Shown in pieces: positions 1 to 5,168 of a stretch of 5,596 nt of DNA. This DNA is from Nitriliruptor sp040882075 (GTDB lineage Bacteria > Actinomycetota > Nitriliruptoria > Nitriliruptorales > Nitriliruptoraceae). A program made the translations under genes and the position numbers. The notes beneath the pieces are model-generated. The model was not told the origin of the DNA, ran no database searches, and was given only the letters and a program-made list of their open reading frames with translations. The stretch spans positions 1 through 5,596 of the forward strand of contig NZ_JBBEBZ010000056.1 of assembly GCF_040882075.1 (NCBI RefSeq). Direction: 5' to 3'. Positions within the stretch are counted from its first letter, which is position 1, and every line of letters starts with the position of its first letter.

Positions 1-143
1 CGGGGGTTGACCTCCTCGGAGAACACCACCTCCATGTCGATGAACCGGTCGAAGTAGCGCCGGACCCGCGACAGCTTCGCGATGGCCTCGTCACGCACCT
101 CCGACGGCACGTCGATGTTCTTGCCCTTGACCGTGATCCTCAC
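1..143 (-). CDS. hpf: Ribosome hibernation promoting factor, N-terminal part (runs off window)
   Basis: HPF/RaiA-family proteins bind the 30S subunit near the decoding centre and inactivate or dimerise ribosomes in stationary phase or stress. Only the first 47 residues are visible. They begin MRITVKGKNIDVPSEVRDEA and continue through a helix with KLSRVRRYFDRF and a strand MEVVFSEE, which is the opening beta-alpha-beta of the family. The GTG start at 143 is fixed by an AGGAGG at 150-155 with 6-base spacing. Whether the C-terminal dimerisation domain of the long form is present cannot be seen. It lies downstream of comF on the same strand, the comF-hpf(-secA) order known from actinobacteria and Firmicutes; secA would be expected just outside the window. 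The 290-base gap upstream suggests its own promoter. Confidence 0.9.
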   Translation of the reverse strand, partial: MRITVKGKNIDVPSEVRDEAIAKLSRVRRYFDRFIDMEVVFSEEVNP

Positions 144-149
144 CTGGGG

Positions 150-155
150 CCTCCT
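150..155 (-). promoter_or_regulatory. Ribosome binding site of hpf
   Basis: On the minus strand this reads AGGAGG, 6 bases before the GTG at 143. It decides the hpf start, since no other in-frame start near it has such a site. Confidence 0.8.
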
Positions 156-178
156 CGTCGTCCGCGCCGGCTGGCGCG

Positions 179-205
179 GACCGGTGCCTGGTCGGCACCT
201 CGGTC
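179..205 (-). repeat. Stem-loop in the leader of hpf
   Basis: GGTGCC (183-188) and GGCACC (194-199) form a perfect 6-bp stem with a 5-base loop. GACC (179-182) and GGTC (202-205) extend it by 4 bp across a 2-base bulge. It lies 36 to 62 bases upstream of the hpf start. It could be a leader RNA structure or a protein site, or chance in GC-rich DNA. No function is implied by sequence alone. Confidence 0.3.
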
Positions 206-386
206 ACGCCCGGTCCGGATCGTGTGGCCCCGGCGGGCGTCCCGGAGGACGGACGTCGGGTGGGCCGGCCCGTGCGCAGCCGGTGTCCGGGGTACGGGGT
301 CGCACCGCGGCAGCCACGCCTGGCCCGGGGCCGTCGGGTGGTGGCGGGGTCGGGGTGGTCCGCAGCACCCGGCCCAGGTGGGTCCG

Positions 387-414
387 GTCGACGCTAGTGC
401 TCACCAGCGTCGAC
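387..414 (-). terminator. Perfect 9-bp inverted repeat after comF: terminator or operator
   Basis: GTCGACGCT (387-395) and AGCGTCGAC (406-414) are exact reverse complements separated by 10 bases. The structure begins 19 bases after the comF stop codon, where an intrinsic terminator is expected. There is no T-tract on either side, so it would be a U-less, actinobacterial-type terminator. The same bases overlap a promoter-like -10 box and spacer for hpf, so an operator is the main alternative. The region between 144 and 433 contains no credible gene. Confidence 0.4.
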
Positions 415-419
415 GTCAG
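391..419 (-). promoter_or_regulatory. hpf: Candidate promoter for hpf
   Basis: On the minus strand CTGACG (419-414, four matches to TTGACA) is followed after 17 bases by TAGCGT (396-391, a TANNNT -10). The same TAGCGT hexamer forms the -10 candidate of the DUF3499 gene. Transcription would begin near 385, giving hpf an untranslated leader of about 240 bases. The boxes overlap the 387-414 inverted repeat. This is inference from box matches only; no better promoter was seen closer to hpf. Confidence 0.3.
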
Positions 420-433
420 GTGCCCGCCCGGTG

Positions 434-1240
434 TCACACGCCCCGGGGTCGGTGACCGCTCGCTCGGGGGTCATCCGGCTCGGCGCGACGGCGACCTTCG
501 GCCCCCGTTGGGAGCCGACCTTCGTCCCTCGCGCCGGCGGGATCGACCGCACCGACGAGCGGGTGGTCGCCGGCACGGGCCAGGACCGCGAGGTGGACCG
601 CGCCCGCCCCCGCAGCGAGCAGCGCCTCGGCCGCGCCCACCGCGGTGCGTCCGGTGGTGAGCACGTCGTCGACCAGTAGGACCACCGTGCCCGGGAGCGG
701 CCGGACGGCGTGCTGACGTTCGCGACCACCGGACCGCACCGCCGTCAACAACGCCAGTTGTGGCAGACCCGTCGCGCGGGCCACCTGATCGGCGAGGACG
801 GCCGCGTGATCGACGCCCCGGCGTCGCACGCGGTCGGCACCGGTCGCCACCCACGTCACGACATCGGCTGCAGGTCGTGCACGCGCGACCCGGTCCGCGA
901 GCCGGGTCCCGAGCGCCGGCCACGCCGCGTGGGCACCCGACAGCTTGGCCGCCACGACCGCCGCCGCGACCGGTCCCCGGTAGTCGGCGACGGCGACGGT
1001 CGAGACGATCGGCGCGTCCGCTGGCCAACAACCGTGGCCGACCGTCCGCGGCCCCGCGCAGCGCGGGCAGGCGGGTGACGCCGCCAGTGGGAGGTCCCGG
1101 GCGCAGCGCCCACACCAGACCCCGTCGAGCGACGTGCCGCGGCGCCGGCACGCCAAGCACCGGACGGGAGCGAGCAGCTCGAGCACGGCGACGAACGGCC
1201 CGATGGCAGCGCCCTCCCGGTCGCAGCGGCCCGCGACCAC
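434..1240 (-). CDS. comF: ComF-family phosphoribosyltransferase-like protein
   Basis: ComF proteins combine an N-terminal zinc finger with a type I phosphoribosyltransferase fold and are linked to DNA uptake in competent bacteria; the actinobacterial role is unclear. With the GTG at 1240 the protein has 268 residues. Cysteine pairs lie at 28/31, 43/46 and 58/61, with another Cys at 71. The PRPP loop LLVDDVLTTGRT is at about 188-199, with the two aspartates at 191 and 192. Before it, the segment ATGADRVRRRGVDHAAVLA (about 132-150) matches the usual ComF 'RxRGFN(Q/H)A' region. The last 45 residues are Arg/Pro-rich and go beyond the usual end of the family. The start is uncertain: neither GTG 1240 nor GTG 1186 (250 residues, beginning at LELLAPVRC) has a good Shine-Dalgarno. 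It follows the nucleoside phosphorylase by 76 bases and is probably cotranscribed. Confidence 0.85.
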   Translation of the reverse strand: MVAGRCDREGAAIGPFVAVLELLAPVRCLACRRRGTSLDGVWCGRCARDLPLAASPACPRCAGPRTVGHGCWPADAPIVSTVAVADYRGPVAAAVVAAKLSGAHAAWPALGTRLADRVARARPAADVVTWVATGADRVRRRGVDHAAVLADQVARATGLPQLALLTAVRSGGRERQHAVRPLPGTVVLLVDDVLTTGRTAVGAAEALLAAGAGAVHLAVLARAGDHPLVGAVDPAGARDEGRLPTGAEGRRRAEPDDPRASGHRPRGV

Positions 1241-1316
1241 CGCGGGCTGCGTCAGCCTGCCCGCCGCGACGGCCCGCGCAGGGTCGAGCCGGCGACGTCC
1301 TGTGGAGGAACGGGTC

Positions 1317-2129
1317 TCAGGAGGCCTCGTCGGAACGCTCGAGCACGCCGAACAGCACCCGCTCGAGATCCTGCGCGGCCCGGGCACCGACCTCGATCAC
1401 CTCGGCGTGGGAGGTGGCGACACCCTCACCGTGCACGTTGGTCACCGAGGAGAAGCCGAGCACGCGCAGCCCCTCGTCACGCGCCGCGATGACCTCGTTG
1501 ACGGTCGACATCCCGACCGCGTGCGCACCGAGCGTGCGGAGCATCGCCACCTCGGCCGGGGTCTCGTAGGTCGGGCCGACCAGCCCGGCGTAGACGCCCC
1601 GCTGCATCGTGAGGCCGAGACCACCAGCGACCTCGTGCGCGAGCTCCCGCAGAGCGGCGTCGTAGGCGCCGGCCATGTCGACGAAGCGCGGTGCGCCGTC
1701 CCGCAGGAGACCGGTCAGCGGCGACGTGCCGGTCAGGTTGAGGTGGTCGTCGATCACCATCAGGTCACCTGGCGTGAAGGTGTCGACGATGCCGCCGGCC
1801 GCGTTGGTCACCACGAAGGTCGAGACCCCGAGCTGCGCGGCCACCCGCACCAGCCGGGTCACGTCGTGGGCGCTGTGTCCCTCGTACAGGTGGATGCGGC
1901 CCGCCTGGACGAGGACCTCGCGGCCCGCGAGCTTGCCGCAGACCAGCCGGGCGGTGTGGCCCGGGACTGTGGACGCGGCCGTGCCGGGCAGGTCGAGCAC
2001 GTCGATGACGACGGCGTCCTCGACCGCATCGGCGACCCCCCCGAGACCCGAGCCGAGCGTCAGCAGGACCTCGGGTTCGCGCCCATCGAGGCGGGCACGG
2101 AGGGCGGCGGTGGTGCGTTCGTTGCTCAC
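1317..2129 (-). CDS. punA: Purine nucleoside phosphorylase, trimeric type (EC 2.4.2.1)
   Basis: It cleaves inosine and guanosine (and deoxy forms) with phosphate to free base and ribose-1-phosphate in cytoplasmic purine salvage. The 270-residue length fits the trimeric PNP/MTAP family. Visible family motifs are GSGLG (26-30, phosphate site), PGH with His58, GRIHLYEGH (77-85; Arg78 and His80), VTNAAGG (107-113), GPTYETPAE (185-193) and GMSTVNEV (206-213). Glu189 and Asn231 (in SSVTN) correspond to the residues that select 6-oxopurines, and His241 to the ribose-contacting His; methylthioadenosine phosphorylases carry Asp at the Asn position, so PNP is preferred. GRIHLYEGH is a slight departure from the usual GRFHxYEGY. 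The GTG start at 2129 has GAGGAG at 2139-2144, 9 bases away. The gene sits 40 bases after the Trm112-like gene, in the place where relatives often have sugar-phosphate isomerase genes. Confidence 0.93.
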   Translation of the reverse strand: MSNERTTAALRARLDGREPEVLLTLGSGLGGVADAVEDAVVIDVLDLPGTAASTVPGHTARLVCGKLAGREVLVQAGRIHLYEGHSAHDVTRLVRVAAQLGVSTFVVTNAAGGIVDTFTPGDLMVIDDHLNLTGTSPLTGLLRDGAPRFVDMAGAYDAALRELAHEVAGGLGLTMQRGVYAGLVGPTYETPAEVAMLRTLGAHAVGMSTVNEVIAARDEGLRVLGFSSVTNVHGEGVATSHAEVIEVGARAAQDLERVLFGVLERSDEAS

Positions 2130-2169
2130 GGTCGGTGACTCCTCGCTGGAGGGACGGGGTGGCGGGGGT

Positions 2170-2355
2170 TCAGTCGCTGCTGCGCTGGCGGGGCCGCGTC
2201 GCCTCGTCCACGAGCATGACCGGGATGCCGTCGCGCACCGGGTAGGTCAGGCCACAGCCGGTGCAGACCAGCACGTGCCGGCGCTCCTTGTGCTCGACCG
2301 GCTCGTGGCAGTCGGGACAGACCAGGATGTCGAGCAACCGCTCGTCGAGGGCCAC
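2170..2355 (-). CDS. Trm112-like (UPF0434/YcaR-type) zinc-ribbon protein
   Basis: This is a 61-residue protein with a CPDC pair (Cys13, Cys16), a CTGC pair (Cys31, Cys34) and the signature YPVRDGIPVML (38-48), which is typical of the Trm112/UPF0434 family. In eukaryotes and archaea Trm112 is an activating partner of several tRNA, rRNA and release-factor methyltransferases; the bacterial small form has no settled role. The length is normal. The last ten residues are polar and probably disordered. The GTG start is fixed by AGGAGG at 2362-2367, 6 bases upstream. It begins 22 bases after the manB stop, a pairing I know from Streptomyces-type mannose gene clusters. Confidence 0.9.
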   Translation of the reverse strand: MALDERLLDILVCPDCHEPVEHKERRHVLVCTGCGLTYPVRDGIPVMLVDEATRPRQRSSD

Positions 2356-2377
2356 GGGGTGCCTCCTGTCGTTCGGG

Positions 2378-3745
2378 TCAGACCGGGGCGAGGAGGTGGG
2401 ACGTCACCTCGTCGCGGAGCCGCGAGAGCGCGGCGTCGTCGTCGCCCTCCACGTTCAGCCGCAGCAGCGGCTCGGTGTTGGAGGGTCGCAGGTTGAACCA
2501 GCCGTCGTCGAGCACGACCGTCAGACCGTCCTCGCGGTCGCTCGCCCCGCGGCCGGCGAAGGCCGAGGCCACGGCATCCACCCGGGCCTGCGGATCGTCG
2601 ACGGTGAAGTTGAGCTCGCCCGACGAGGGGTAGCGGTCGTAGGGCGCGACGACCTCGGAGAGCGGCACCCCGGCGTCCGCGACGGCTTCGAGAAGCACCA
2701 GAGCCGCCACCAGCCCCGAGTCCGCACGGTGGTGGTCGCGGAAGTAGAAGTGACCGGAGTGCTCGACCGCGTAGATGGCGCCGGTCTCGGCCATCCGGCG
2801 CTTGATGAACGAGTGCCCGACCCGGGTCCGCACCGCGGTGCCGCCCGCCGCCTCGATGGTCTCCGGCACCACCCGCGAGCAGATGAGGTTGTGCAGGATG
2901 GTCTCACCGGGGTGCGCGCGCAGGAGCCGGTCGGCCACGACGGCGCCGATCAGCGCGGAGGCCACGGGCCGGCCGTGCTCGTCGACGGCGAACACCCGAT
3001 CGGCGTCGCCGTCGAACGCCAGCCCGAGCGCGTGGCCGCCCTCGCGGACCACGCGCTGGAGGTCGACGAGGTTGGCGGGCTCCAGCGGGTTCGCGGGGTG
3101 GTTGGGGAACGTGCCGTCGAGTTCGAAGAAGAGCGGGGTGGTCTCGATGGGCAGGCCGGCCACCACGGCGGGCCACACGTGCCCAGCCATGCCGTTGCCC
3201 GCGTCGACGGCGACCCGGACCGGCCCGAGCACGTCGACATCGATGAAGCCGCGGACGTGCGCGGCGAACGGCTCGAGCAGGTCCCGCTCGGTGCGCTGCC
3301 CGCGGCTCTCCTCCGGCAACGCCGCGGGCACCCCGGCGAGCACCAGGTCACGCAGCTCCGCGAGCCCCGAATCGATGGCGACGGGGGCGGCGTCGGCGCG
3401 GCAGAGCTTGATCCCGTTGTAACCGGCCGGGTTGTGGCTGGCGGTGAACATCGCCGCCGGGGCGCCGAGCTCGCCCGAGGCGTAGGAGACGAGGTCGGTC
3501 GACGCGAGCCCGAGGTCGATCACGTCGACGCCCTGCCCCTGCAGCCCACGGGCGAACGCGTCCACCAGGTCGGGCGAGGACGGCCGCATGTCCCGACCGA
3601 TCAGGAACGGTCCGTCGTCGGCGACGATCGAGGCAGCGGCAGCACCGAGGTCGTACACCACTTCGGGCGTCAGCTGCGACGCGGTCAGACCGCGGATGTC
3701 GTAGGCCTTGACCACCGCATCGAGCACGGCCGGATCGTGTGGCAC
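2378..3745 (-). CDS. manB: Phosphomannomutase / phosphoglucomutase (ManB, EC 5.4.2.8)
   Basis: It interconverts mannose-6-phosphate and mannose-1-phosphate, feeding GDP-mannose for glycolipids, glycoproteins and polysaccharides; many homologues also act on glucose phosphates. The protein has 455 residues, normal for the alpha-D-phosphohexomutase superfamily, and all four domains are visible. The phosphoserine loop is TASHNP (101-106, Ser103), the Mg-binding loop is DGDADR (245-250), the sugar-specificity loop is EHSGHF (328-333), and the C-terminal phosphate-binding loop is RPSNTEP (420-426). The opening VKAYDIRG (12-19) is the conserved N-terminal strand. The GTG start at 3745 has GAGGA at 3753-3757, 7 bases away. 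No key residue is missing. It starts 32 bases after the DUF6788-like gene and leads into the Trm112-like gene, so it is a middle gene of an operon. Substrate preference (mannose or glucose) cannot be decided here. Confidence 0.95.
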   Translation of the reverse strand: MPHDPAVLDAVVKAYDIRGLTASQLTPEVVYDLGAAAASIVADDGPFLIGRDMRPSSPDLVDAFARGLQGQGVDVIDLGLASTDLVSYASGELGAPAAMFTASHNPAGYNGIKLCRADAAPVAIDSGLAELRDLVLAGVPAALPEESRGQRTERDLLEPFAAHVRGFIDVDVLGPVRVAVDAGNGMAGHVWPAVVAGLPIETTPLFFELDGTFPNHPANPLEPANLVDLQRVVREGGHALGLAFDGDADRVFAVDEHGRPVASALIGAVVADRLLRAHPGETILHNLICSRVVPETIEAAGGTAVRTRVGHSFIKRRMAETGAIYAVEHSGHFYFRDHHRADSGLVAALVLLEAVADAGVPLSEVVAPYDRYPSSGELNFTVDDPQARVDAVASAFAGRGASDREDGLTVVLDDGWFNLRPSNTEPLLRLNVEGDDDAALSRLRDEVTSHLLAPV

Positions 3746-3777
3746 GGACGCGTCCTCGGGTCGACGAGCGGCGGAGC

Positions 3778-4164
3778 CTACTCGCGCCCCTCGGCGCCGG
3801 CCCCCGCCGGTCGGCGCCCGCCGGTCACCACCGCAGCCGGTCCGGCGCGCTCGGGCAGATCCGGCACGACCGGCTCCAACGGCTCACCTGGCAGGTGGCG
3901 GCCGATGTACCGCTTCCGGGTGCGGCCGTCCTCCTTCCAGTACGCGTACCAGTAGGGCCCGTGTGGGCAGGAGGTGCAGGACGACTTGCCGCAACGGACC
4001 TGCTCCTGGCGGTAGCGGAGGGTCGCTGGCAGGTCCGGTTCCCGAGCCGGTTCCGGGTGGCCGTCCACGTGCACCAACAGCCCGCGCACGAGCAGCAGCA
4101 GCTGGCGCAGCTCGAACTCGTCGAGCCGCCGGACGGCGGTGACGAGCTCACGATCGATGGCCAC
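3778..4164 (-). CDS. DUF6788-like small protein of unknown function
   Basis: This protein has 128 residues. An N-terminal helical part (about 4-33) with a leucine run QLLLLVRGLLVHV is followed by a basic stretch TLRYRQEQ and a compact motif: CGKSSCTSCPHGPYWYAYW (58-76), then RTRKRYIG (81-88). The Cys58, Cys63, Cys66 and His68 set looks metal-binding, and HGPYWYxYW plus the basic RxRxxYIG resembles the small family listed as DUF6788, as I remember it. The remaining 40 residues are Pro/Gly/Arg-rich and probably disordered. It has no signal peptide or membrane segment. The function is unknown; a nucleic-acid-binding role is only a guess from the zinc-like motif and basic residues. The GTG start at 4164 is chosen because of GAGGAGG at 4172-4178, although the frame stays open upstream to a TTG at 4236. 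It is the first gene of the run leading to manB. Confidence 0.8.
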   Translation of the reverse strand: MAIDRELVTAVRRLDEFELRQLLLLVRGLLVHVDGHPEPAREPDLPATLRYRQEQVRCGKSSCTSCPHGPYWYAYWKEDGRTRKRYIGRHLPGEPLEPVVPDLPERAGPAAVVTGGRRPAGAGAEGRE

Positions 4165-4171
4165 GCCCCGC

Positions 4172-4178
4172 CCTCCTC
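4172..4178 (-). promoter_or_regulatory. Ribosome binding site of the DUF6788-like gene
   Basis: It reads GAGGAGG on the minus strand, 7 bases before the GTG at 4164. This selects the 128-residue form over a 152-residue form starting at a TTG at 4236. Confidence 0.75.
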
Positions 4179-4191
4179 GCCGGTCCGCGGG

Positions 4192-4220
4192 ACCGTACTT
4201 GGGCTCCCATCGGCACCCAA
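4192..4220 (-). promoter_or_regulatory. Candidate promoter of the DUF6788-manB operon
   Basis: On the minus strand TTGGGT (4220-4215) is followed after 17 bases by TACGGT (4197-4192). A transcript would begin near 4185, giving a leader of about 20 bases that includes the strong ribosome binding site. The same TACGGT hexamer is the -10 candidate of the zincin-like gene. This is a match to a loose actinobacterial consensus, not proof. Confidence 0.4.
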
Positions 4221-4221
4221 G
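4198..4221. repeat. Inverted repeat over the operon promoter (possible operator)
   Basis: CTTGGG (4198-4203) and CCCAAG (4216-4221) are exact reverse complements 12 bases apart, 18 bases centre to centre. The right arm overlaps the candidate -35 and the left arm abuts the -10, the geometry of a repressor site. At 6 bp per arm it could be chance. Confidence 0.3.
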
Positions 4222-4350
4222 GAACCACAACCGCAACGGTCAACCCTTGAGGTGAAGTCGAGGTCGAACGTTCCCTCCGTGTGGGAGATCACCCGGACGC
4301 AGACGGCGCCCCGAGGCGAGCGGGGGCACGGTCGTCGCCGCACCCGTCGA

Positions 4351-4369
4351 TCGGCCCCGGTGGGACCGA
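4351..4369 (-). terminator. Candidate terminator of the DUF3499 gene
   Basis: Eight pairs (4351-4358 with 4362-4369, one of them G-U in the minus-strand RNA) close a 3-base loop. The stem starts 8 bases after the stop codon of the DUF3499 gene. There is no following U-tract, so it is at best a GC-stem type terminator. The rest of the 213-base gap holds the promoter of the next operon. Confidence 0.4.
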
Positions 4370-4377
4370 CGCCCCGA

Positions 4378-4998
4378 CTACCAGTCGGTGGCGGGCCCGC
4401 GCTCACCCGCGGCCGGCACGCGGCGGGGGGTGCGGACGGCCGGCAGCTCGATCGTCGGCTTGTCCCGGGTGTCGCGACGCGGTTCGGCCGCAGCCGGCGC
4501 CTCGATCACCGGAGCTGCCAGCAGCGTGTCGACCACCGATCGCCGACGACGTGGTGCGGCGGCGTCGAGCTCGGTCCGCGGCTCGACCCTGGCGAGGCCA
4601 CCGTCGAGGTCCACCTGCACCGTGCGGGCGTCCGGGACGGCGCGGAGCGCGGCAGCGAGCACCGCCACGGTCGCGTCGCTGCCGAGGTCACGGGACGGGA
4701 CCGGGGGTGCTTCCGGCTCGGACCGATCCTCGACCGGGCGCCGATCCTCGAGGCCCCACCCACGCGGCGGTTCGGTCCGGCTCGCGTGACGGGAGCACAG
4801 GTCGTAGCGCTGCGGATCCGGCTCGTCGCTGAGGCGCTCGACCAAGGCCTGGGCGGTCGCGTACGAGAACGTCAACGTCGCACGGGCCGGCGCGGGGCAC
4901 CCGGGCCGCGAACAGGGCCGCTCTGCGGCGCGCGCCAGCGAGCGGACCACCCGCGAGCGGGGGGTGGAGGACGACGGCACCGCGGAGGAGTCAGCCAT
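4378..4998 (-). CDS. DUF3499-family actinobacterial protein
   Basis: This is a 206-residue protein of unknown function. The conserved domain is at about 27-83: RPCSRPGCPAPARATLTFSY, then YDLCSRHASR and PPRGW. Cys29, Cys34, Cys68 and His71 make a plausible zinc site. That block is the hallmark of DUF3499, known from actinobacteria next to pmm/manB (for example Rv3258c beside Rv3257c, from memory). Beyond it lies a 120-residue tail rich in Pro, Arg, Ala and acidic residues, containing one predicted folded stretch (about 108-139, alternating hydrophobics ending VQVDLDGGLARVEP). The first 26 residues are Ser/Arg-rich. The ATG at 4998 is chosen over an upstream GTG at 5079 because it opens right after a TAGCGT -10 box with 7-base spacing and has no Shine-Dalgarno, suggesting a leaderless message. 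It is the only ATG start in the window. Confidence 0.85.
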   Translation of the reverse strand: MADSSAVPSSSTPRSRVVRSLARAAERPCSRPGCPAPARATLTFSYATAQALVERLSDEPDPQRYDLCSRHASRTEPPRGWGLEDRRPVEDRSEPEAPPVPSRDLGSDATVAVLAAALRAVPDARTVQVDLDGGLARVEPRTELDAAAPRRRRSVVDTLLAAPVIEAPAAAEPRRDTRDKPTIELPAVRTPRRVPAAGERGPATDW

Positions 4999-5005
4999 GT
5001 GGCGG

Positions 5006-5035
5006 ACGCTAAACCACAACGGTGTGTTCCGGCAA
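5006..5035 (-). promoter_or_regulatory. Leaderless promoter of the DUF3499 gene
   Basis: On the minus strand TTGCCG (5035-5030, four matches to TTGACA) is followed after 18 bases by TAGCGT (5011-5006), then 7 bases, then the ATG at 4998. This spacing puts the transcription start at or within a base or two of the A of ATG. No Shine-Dalgarno is present between box and start. Confidence 0.5.
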
Positions 5036-5155
5036 GCACCCGCCACGGTCGCACACCCGTCTTGGGCACCCGGCCGCACCCAAGCCGGTGTTGTCGTTCG
5101 AGGCCGCGCCGCGACCCCGTACCCGGACGACGGTCCGGGCCTCCACGGGGCCAGC

Positions 5156-5161
5156 TACGGT
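5156..5161 (+). promoter_or_regulatory. Leaderless -10 box of the zincin-like gene
   Basis: TACGGT lies exactly 7 bases before the GTG at 5169, the same geometry as in the divergent DUF3499 gene. No convincing -35 is present: the hexamer 17 bases upstream is GTCCGG. No Shine-Dalgarno precedes the start. Confidence 0.4.
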
Positions 5162-5168
5162 CCACACC

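Noticed and set aside
204..437. A 77-codon minus-strand frame in the comF-hpf gap
   Set aside because: Pro/Thr/Arg-rich, overlaps the comF stop, and has no ribosome binding site or recognisable motif. The gap is better explained as a regulatory leader.
82..660. A 192-codon plus-strand open frame over hpf, the gap and the comF tail
   Set aside because: Low-complexity Arg/Gly/Pro product crossing opposite-strand genes; no ribosome binding site or family resemblance.
1134..2138. A 334-codon plus-strand open frame opposite PNP
   Set aside because: Same type of shadow; composition is biased and no motif is seen. The minus-strand PNP is unambiguous.
2261..3955. A 564-codon open frame on the plus strand, longer than manB opposite it
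   Set aside because: It is the complementary-frame shadow of manB and neighbours in GC-rich DNA. Its product is full of Arg, Gly, His and Val with no recognisable motif, while manB has all four catalytic loops.
4165..4236. A 24-codon N-terminal extension of the DUF6788-like protein from a TTG
   Set aside because: It would place the strong GAGGAGG inside the coding region and cover the promoter candidate; the GTG at 4164 fits much better.
4215..4243. TTGACC (minus strand) with 17-base spacing to TTGGGT as a promoter
   Set aside because: The -35 is good but the -10 position lacks TANNNT. The pair TTGGGT/TACGGT just downstream fits better.
4266..4273. GAACGTTC palindrome, considered as an SOS (LexA) box or ECF-type GGAAC -35
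   Set aside because: It is too short for the actinobacterial LexA site, whose half-sites are further apart, and no matching -10 lies at ECF spacing.
4999..5079. N-terminal extension of the DUF3499 protein to a GTG at 5079
   Set aside because: It would run through a well-placed promoter and over the divergent control region. The extension shows no conserved residues.
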